From NCBI RefSeq assembly GCF_045124755.1, contig NZ_JBGVMK010000029.1: a DNA stretch of 64,000 nucleotides. The stretch is one strand, 5' to 3'. The stretch comes from Succinimonas sp045124755. Its GTDB lineage: Bacteria; Pseudomonadota; Gammaproteobacteria; Enterobacterales; Succinivibrionaceae. This document shows, piece by piece, positions 59,205 to 64,000 of this stretch. The notes under the pieces are model-generated. The model was not told where the DNA came from, searched no databases, and worked only from the letters and a program-made list of their open reading frames with translations. A program made the position numbers and the translations under genes. Each line of letters begins with the position of its first letter. Position 1 is the first letter of the stretch.

Positions 59205-60187
59205 TAACTAATACCTCTCTCTTTTTGAATATGTCTGATATCTGAAACCAGTCTGTCATAGAATTCCGGCGCTATTTCCGCCCGGATGCCCAGACAGTAA
59301 AATCCCGGCAGATCCTTTCTGCCGTATTTCACCATGTCCTTTTCAGTCATGACAACCGGAAGATCTCCGGCCACCCGGCGCGCCTCGTCCGCCGGAACAA
59401 AGCCATGATCGGGAACAGCAATCCGGCGCGCCGGACAGAGGCCTGTCTCCTTCAGGGTTCTTATGAAGCGTTCGGGATCCCCGATGCCGGAAAGAGCGCA
59501 AACCTCTGTCCCCGCCGGGAGATCCGCAGGATCTCCATTGAGACGGCAGACCCTGCCGGGTACCAGTCTTACCGGATACTCCCCCGGCATCGCGCCGCCG
59601 TTATTAAGGATGTAATTAACCTTCCCGAGCCGGGATACGGGTTCTCTGAGGGGGCCCATGGGGAGGAGATGACCGTTTCCGAAGCGCCTTTTTCCGTCAA
59701 TAACCGCAATCTCAATATCCCGTTCCAGCGCATAGTGCTGAAGTCCGTCATCCGTAAGAATCACGTCGAGATCATTCTCAAGATACTGAACCGCCCGGGA
59801 TCTCCGGGGATCCGTAACCATGCGGACTCCGGTTTTAAGCTTAATAAGGAGGGGCTCGTCCCCGGCCTCCGCCGCCGGCGAATCCGGAGTAACCTCATAG
59901 GGCAACATGGGAGGATGAGCTCCGTAGCCCCGGCTCACCACCCCCGTCCGGAATCCCCGGGCGGAGAGTTCCTCGGCCAGAGCAATTACCACCGGAGTTT
60001 TACCGTTGCCTCCCACCATGATATTGCCTACCACCACTACCGGAATGCGGCTCCGATAGGAGGACAGGATTTTGCGGGCATAAAGAAAGCGTCTCAGGCG
60101 GACAATGAGCCCGAATATAAAAGAAAATGGCCAGAACAGCCATTTCAGAGGGCTGTCCTGAAACCAGATTTTGTCATGAAAGCTCAC
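59204..60187 (-). CDS. lpxK: LpxK, tetraacyldisaccharide 4'-kinase
   Basis: 327 aa. Inner-membrane-associated kinase that phosphorylates the lipid A precursor at 4'. N-terminal hydrophobic helix (LKWLFWPFSFIFGLIVRLRR), P-loop VVGNIMVGGNGKTPVVIAL, VILTDDGLQHYALERD, and C-terminal TEKDMVKYG. The usual upstream partner msbA is missing; lpxK instead starts divergent from fnr. Followed by kdsB with overlapping stop and start. Confidence 0.95.
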   Translation of the reverse strand: MSFHDKIWFQDSPLKWLFWPFSFIFGLIVRLRRFLYARKILSSYRSRIPVVVVGNIMVGGNGKTPVVIALAEELSARGFRTGVVSRGYGAHPPMLPYEVTPDSPAAEAGDEPLLIKLKTGVRMVTDPRRSRAVQYLENDLDVILTDDGLQHYALERDIEIAVIDGKRRFGNGHLLPMGPLREPVSRLGKVNYILNNGGAMPGEYPVRLVPGRVCRLNGDPADLPAGTEVCALSGIGDPERFIRTLKETGLCPARRIAVPDHGFVPADEARRVAGDLPVVMTEKDMVKYGRKDLPGFYCLGIRAEIAPEFYDRLVSDIRHIQKERGIS

Positions 60188-60349
60188 GGCTGTTTCTCCT
60201 CAGAAAGACCCGATAATCCCTCCGGAATACCCCTGATAATCCCCGGGATGCTCCCTGATTACGGCGCCGCCGTCCCCTCGGGCTTAACGCAGTCATGGAA
60301 AATCCCCGCAAAAAAAGTTAAAATCACCGGAATCAGCACAGAGGTTGCC

Positions 60350-61123
60350 ATGTCAGTTAAAAATCTCCCGGATCCGAAAGATCATTCCAATGACGATCAT
60401 TCCTGCGACAAGTGTCCCTGCAGTGAAATCTGCCTGCCCGGCAGGAACGCCTCTTCCTCGGATCTTTCGGCTCTCAGCAACATTATAGATAAAAGACGGT
60501 GTCTGAATAAAGGAGATATTCTCTATAAAGCCGGCGATCCCCTGCTGCGTCTTTATGCCATAAAAAGCGGCAGCCTGAAAATCTATTCCCTGAGCCAGGC
60601 CGGAGACGAGCAGATCACCGGATTTTCCGTATCCGGCGAAATCGTGGGCTTTGACGCCATTTACGAGAAAAAGCACAAATCCTTTGCCCAGGCTCTGGAA
60701 AGCACGGCCATCTGCGAAATCGACTTTGCTCAGCTAAGCCGCGCCCTGTACCGCCATCCGGAAATGAACCTGCGCTTCATGAGACTCATGAGTCATGAAA
60801 TATCCGTGAAAAAGGAGCTTATGATGATGATCTCCAGGGAAAATGCCCCCCAGCGCCTGGCCTCGTTTCTTTTGCATCTCTCCCAGGCTCAGGCTCGCCG
60901 CAACCTCGCGCCCAACGTGATTAAGCTCACCATGACCCGTTATGAAATCGGGAACTGCATCTCCCTTTCCGTGGAAACCATCAGCCGGTTGTTTTCCAGA
61001 CTTGCGGAGGCCGGGGTCATCACCGTCAAGGGCCGTTATATCACCATTCTGGATCAGGAACTCCTCCGAGAGGTGGAAAACGGCAATCTGTGTCAGCCGA
61101 CGAAATCGGAAAATGTGCCTTAA
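60350..61123 (+). CDS. fnr: FNR, oxygen-sensing global regulator
   Basis: 257 aa from the ATG at 60350 (AGAGG upstream); the frame is open far upstream but that part overlaps lpxK. The [4Fe-4S] ligands are present: Cys19, Cys22 and Cys28 in CDKCPCSEIC, and Cys122 in TAICEIDF; Cys24 is extra. Cyclic-nucleotide-binding-like domain, dimer helix and helix-turn-helix with ETISRLFSRLAEAG carrying the Glu, Ser and Arg that read TTGAT. Activates anaerobic respiration and fermentation genes. uspE follows, as in E. coli. Confidence 0.95.
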   Translation: MSVKNLPDPKDHSNDDHSCDKCPCSEICLPGRNASSSDLSALSNIIDKRRCLNKGDILYKAGDPLLRLYAIKSGSLKIYSLSQAGDEQITGFSVSGEIVGFDAIYEKKHKSFAQALESTAICEIDFAQLSRALYRHPEMNLRFMRLMSHEISVKKELMMMISRENAPQRLASFLLHLSQAQARRNLAPNVIKLTMTRYEIGNCISLSVETISRLFSRLAEAGVITVKGRYITILDQELLREVENGNLCQPTKSENVP

Positions 61124-61253
61124 CTGATCCTTCGGAAGCTCCCGCTCCGGCAACCCGACCTCCGGAGCTTTTTCATTTCCTGGATATCTTCATGCTGTCC
61201 TGATCTCGCGCTCTCCTGTTCTCATACCGTCTTCATGACTTTCCCCCGGGATG

Positions 61254-61295
61254 TTGAAGTACTGCAAGGAAAAATATCCGGAAATTGCCTACAAT
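61254..61295 (+). promoter_or_regulatory. Promoter of uspE with a possible FNR site at -41.5
   Basis: TACAAT (61290-61295) has no good -35. Instead TTGAA-GTAC-TGCAA (61254-61267), a partial match to TTGAT-N4-ATCAA, is centred at 61260.5, exactly -41.5 from the predicted start at 61302, the class II activator position. Confidence 0.45.
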
Positions 61296-61352
61296 GGTGT
61301 TATCTGGCTGAAATATGCCAGATGACGCTAAGCTGAATGCCGGAGGTGTCCC

Positions 61353-62273
61353 ATGCGCAAATACAAGAATATTCTGGTGGTTGTGGAACCGGAACGGGAG
61401 GATCAGCCCGCTCTGGATCGGGCTCTGGAAATCGCCCGCTTCTCCCCGGATACCCGGATCACCGCCTTTCTGGCTGTCTATGACTTTTCATACGATATTA
61501 CCACCCTGCTGAATATCGACGAACAGACGGAAATGCGCCGGGGCATTCTGGAGATCAGTGAAAAGTGGCTGGAAAACGAGCTTATCTCAAAGCATAGCGA
61601 AAACGCCGCCATAAGCGGTAAGGTAGTCTGGTACCGCAGTCTGCCGGAGGCTATCACGAAGGAAATCAAAAAAGGCAGCTACGATCTCGTTATAAAGAGC
61701 GCCGACAGCCACGGACTTATGGACGGCGTGATCTTTACCCCCGCTGACTGGCAGCTTTTGCGTTCAGCGGAAATCCCGGCGCTTATCGCCAAGAATCATC
61801 CCTGGCCGGAGGGATCCAGCATTCTGGTGGCCCTGAACCTTGCGGACAGCGCCGACAGCGATACCCGCTTCATGAATCTGCGCCTCCTTCGGAATGCTCA
61901 GGAGCTGGCCCGCCTTATTCACGGCGAAATCCATCTTCTCAATGCTGCCCCGCCTCTAATGCCGGTGGCCATAGTGGAAATTCCGGGCTTTACTCCGGAT
62001 ATCTATTCAGAAGCGGTGATGAAGCACAACCGGGAGCAGATCCGGGCCTTCGGCGCCCGGCATCGCATTCCGCCGGAAAACTGCCATGTCATCGAAGGAC
62101 AGCCGGATGACGTCATCCCCAAAATGGCCGCGGATCTCCATACCTGCGCCGTGCTTATCGGACACACCGGCCGCTCCGGTCTTGCCGCCGCTCTCATCGG
62201 CAATATCTGCGAGGAGATAGTGGATGCGGTAAACTGCGATCTTATGGTGCTTAAAAAAATACCGCGCAAATGA
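61353..62273 (+). CDS. uspE: UspE-like tandem universal stress protein
   Basis: 306 aa (E. coli UspE 316). Two Usp domains: the first begins YKNILVVVEPEREDQPALDR and the second SILVALNLADSADSD, ending with the conserved VLIGHTGRSGLAAALIGNIC segment (G-x2-G-x9-G-type). UspE family members respond to stress and support aggregation and DNA-damage survival in E. coli. Position after fnr and the upstream FNR-like site suggest anaerobic induction. Confidence 0.93.
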   Translation: MRKYKNILVVVEPEREDQPALDRALEIARFSPDTRITAFLAVYDFSYDITTLLNIDEQTEMRRGILEISEKWLENELISKHSENAAISGKVVWYRSLPEAITKEIKKGSYDLVIKSADSHGLMDGVIFTPADWQLLRSAEIPALIAKNHPWPEGSSILVALNLADSADSDTRFMNLRLLRNAQELARLIHGEIHLLNAAPPLMPVAIVEIPGFTPDIYSEAVMKHNREQIRAFGARHRIPPENCHVIEGQPDDVIPKMAADLHTCAVLIGHTGRSGLAAALIGNICEEIVDAVNCDLMVLKKIPRK

Positions 62274-62337
62274 TTTTAAAGCTTCCGAAAAACCTGATGC
62301 CGCCCGCCGCTCTCTCTTTTACGAGCCCTGAGGCGGC

Positions 62338-63195
62338 TTAATCTCCGTCCGTCCCGCAGGGCTCCTGCTCCTCGGAAGTCTCCCCGCCAATCCGGCCGTA
62401 ATCCTCCCGGATCTCGTTCCGGTCAAAATCGTAGAGACGGCGATCCAGCATGTGACTCGGGCAGATCCTTTGCATGGCCCGCAGCATATTCATGCTTCTT
62501 CCGGGGAATTTTTTATCCCAGTCATTAATCATCTCCCGGATCTCTCCCCGCATTTTGTTTTCCCCGAGAGAGCACATGTTTTTCGGAAAAAGAGGATAGC
62601 CCCGCCCCTCGGAAAGCCGGACAATGTCCCGCTCCCGGCAGTATACCAGAGGCCTTATCACAATATGCCGCCCGTCATCGGTATGGAGCTTTGCCGGCAT
62701 GCTCTTTACCGAGCCCGCATAAAACAGATTTAGAAAGAAGGTGCCCAAAACATCATCCCCGTGATGCCCGAGAGCGATTTTGGTGGCGCCGATTTCCCCG
62801 GCCGCCCGGTAAAGAATGCCCCGTCTCAGCCGGGAACAGAAGGAACAGATATTGCGGCCGTCGGGAATTTTTTCCCGGATAAGACTGTACACATCCTCGG
62901 CAATGATATGGTATCTGAGTCCGGTTTTGCGAAGATAGTCCTCCATCACTCCCTCCGGATACCCGGGAAGACGGGCATTAAGATGCACCGGAATCAGCTC
63001 AAAATCCACGGGAGCGCTTTTCTGAAGACTGGTCAGGATCTCCAGAAGAGCATAGCTGTCCTTGCCCCCGGACATGCATACCATGACGCGATCTCCGGCG
63101 GTGATCATATTGAAATCCTTAATGGCCATGCCGGTAAGGTGCCGGAGCCTTTTCAGAGTTTTATTGGTATTGTAGAGATATTTTCTTTCGTCCAT
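62338..63195 (-). CDS. ttcA: TtcA, tRNA 2-thiocytidine synthetase
   Basis: 285 aa. Uses ATP, a sulfur source and a [4Fe-4S] cluster to thiolate C32 of tRNA. PP-loop VCMSGGKDSYALLEIL, CSFCSRLRRGILYRAA (two cluster cysteines), third Cys near the MCSLGENKMRGE part, LGHHGDDVLGTFFLNLFY and the end IRPLVYCRERDI. The C-terminal 20 residues are acidic. Converges with uspE; in E. coli ttcA is also a near neighbour of fnr and uspE. Confidence 0.95.
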   Translation of the reverse strand: MDERKYLYNTNKTLKRLRHLTGMAIKDFNMITAGDRVMVCMSGGKDSYALLEILTSLQKSAPVDFELIPVHLNARLPGYPEGVMEDYLRKTGLRYHIIAEDVYSLIREKIPDGRNICSFCSRLRRGILYRAAGEIGATKIALGHHGDDVLGTFFLNLFYAGSVKSMPAKLHTDDGRHIVIRPLVYCRERDIVRLSEGRGYPLFPKNMCSLGENKMRGEIREMINDWDKKFPGRSMNMLRAMQRICPSHMLDRRLYDFDRNEIREDYGRIGGETSEEQEPCGTDGD

Positions 63196-63262
63196 GCTGT
63201 AATTTCATCTATGCTGCCCTCTTTCCCGTCCGCCGGTTCCTGACAAGAGTTCTCTTCCCGGA

Positions 63263-63682
63263 CTACAGCCATTTCTGAAACGGGGCAAGATCCGTGCCGT
63301 CTGTCACATACCACTTCCTTCGAGAGGAATCCCAGCGGGCTCCGAGCCCCTTGGCCGTGTCCTTTTCCGCATAGGGCACGTTAAGGTAAACCCGGCTCAG
63401 GTTGTCATCCTGACCGGGACGGCCATAGGCAGAAGCCCCCGCCGGACAGTTTCCGTCCCTGCTGTTACCGGAGAACACATTGCCTGATGAAGCATTGCCA
63501 TAAGCGGCAGGCGGAACAAAAGCCGCCCCGGAAACACAGTCTCCCGGGAACATCTCCGGATCCGGGAAAGTGCATTCCCGCGTGTATCTCAGGGCTTCCT
63601 CATCCGAAAACGGAATATATTCCCGACAAAAGTCCGGAATCTCGCCTGGAACGTCATTTTCATAATCAAAGTAATCAGTCAT
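63263..63682 (-). CDS. DUF5710 domain protein
   Basis: 139 aa. Only the last 45 residues are recognisable: RVYLNVPYAEKDTAKGLGAR followed by WDSSRRKWYVTDG, the DUF5710 motif, a small domain found at the ends of primases, relaxases and other DNA-processing proteins and presumed to bind nucleic acid. The first 95 residues are acidic then Gly/Ser/Asn-rich and look disordered. Here it stands alone. Weak ribosome site. Confidence 0.75.
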   Translation of the reverse strand: MTDYFDYENDVPGEIPDFCREYIPFSDEEALRYTRECTFPDPEMFPGDCVSGAAFVPPAAYGNASSGNVFSGNSRDGNCPAGASAYGRPGQDDNLSRVYLNVPYAEKDTAKGLGARWDSSRRKWYVTDGTDLAPFQKWL

Positions 63683-63700
63683 TTTTCATTATCCGGTAAA

Positions 63701-63729
63701 TAACAAAGGAGAGACCCGGTCTCCCCTTT
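63701..63729 (-). terminator. Terminator of pheT
   Basis: On the minus strand AAAGGGGAGACC and GGTCTCTCCTTT arms form a long stem followed by GTTATTT. Confidence 0.7.
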
Positions 63730-63799
63730 CATGCTGCGCTGCGTAACAGGCATTCAAAAGGGCCGCAGCAGCAAAGCCCCCCCCCTCTCCCGCGCGAAA

Positions 63800-64000
63800 C
63801 TATTCCCTTAGCTCGGCCCCGTAGGCTTCCCGGAGACTTCCGACAATGCGGTCACTGATCTCCTGGATCGCAGCATCCTCCAGAGTTCTGTCCTGAGCCT
63901 GGAGCACCACACTGAAGGCCAGACTCTTCTTCCCGGCGGCAATGTTCTCGCCCTCGTAGATATCAAAAATGCTGATGTCCTGCAAAAGATCCCCGGCGTT
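63800..64000 (-). CDS. pheT: PheT, phenylalanyl-tRNA synthetase beta subunit, C-terminal end
   Basis: The last 66 codons plus stop; the rest lies beyond the window. The fragment is the FDX-ACB (ferredoxin-fold anticodon-binding) domain: DISIFDIYEGENIAAGKKSL, AFSVVLQAQDRTLEDAAI and a final LREAYGAELRE. This domain binds the tRNA-Phe anticodon. A terminator lies about 70 bases downstream; the usual partner ihfA does not follow. Confidence 0.93.
   Translation of the reverse strand, partial: NAGDLLQDISIFDIYEGENIAAGKKSLAFSVVLQAQDRTLEDAAIQEISDRIVGSLREAYGAELRE

Overview
The window looks like a chromosomal segment of a gammaproteobacterium, most likely near Aeromonadales/Succinivibrionaceae. It has the enterobacterial-type order greA-yhbY-rlmE-ftsH-folP-glmM-secG-leuU, plus rlmKL-uup, lpxK-kdsB, fnr-uspE, a fabB-mnmC remnant, MaoP, BamE and a DUF3466 protein. 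The taxonomic placement is inference from gene content. Nearly all of it is ordinary core genome. The only mobile DNA seen is the 5' end of a transposase at the left edge, and one gene scrap near 55.3 kb.

Layout. 0-5 kb: a truncated IS1634-like transposase under a very strong promoter, an LTA-synthase/OpgB-like sulfatase-fold membrane enzyme, and a 673-aa DnaK paralogue whose lid is replaced by a GrpE domain (the most striking gene here), then tRNA-Gly and tRNA-Leu. 5-15 kb (minus strand): nitroreductase, LPS glycosyltransferase, yciO, the PHP exonuclease RnmA, DUF3466 protein with a repeat-rich leader ORF, uup, rlmKL. 15-23 kb: three tRNA-Leu genes behind secG, glmM, folP, ftsH, rlmE, divergent yhbY, greA. 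23-28 kb: dnaJ, dnaK and grpE with clear sigma-32 promoters, then bamE and a lipoprotein gene. 28-41 kb: sseB, ppk1, tadA, a flotillin/NfeD pair, fabB, a short transcript with a 9-codon ORF inside a start-codon-sequestering hairpin, an MnmD-only protein and a DUF922-like protein. 41-51 kb: a DnaA-box cluster, infA with a long leader, a cold-shock gene, a MoxR-DUF58-transglutaminase operon, and a degenerate GGDEF protein paired with ppnN. 51-58 kb: meso-diaminopimelate dehydrogenase, an ArsR/SmtB sensor with an operator over its own start site, maoP, argA, and lysC behind a lysine riboswitch. 58-64 kb: kdsB, lpxK, fnr, uspE (with a possible FNR site at -41.5), ttcA, a DUF5710 protein and the 3' end of pheT.

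How it fits together. Themes are proteostasis (a complete KJE set plus the DnaK-GrpE fusion, FtsH), envelope building (LpxK, KdsB, GlmM, BamE, SecG, glycosyltransferase), translation and tRNA/rRNA modification (RlmE, RlmKL, TadA, TtcA, MnmD, tRNAs), and lysine/DAP and arginine synthesis. Best leads for undescribed biology: the lidless DnaK-GrpE fusion with changed NBD-linker interface residues, the 9-codon ORF switch transcript, the degenerate GGDEF-PpnN pair, and the DnaA-box cluster.
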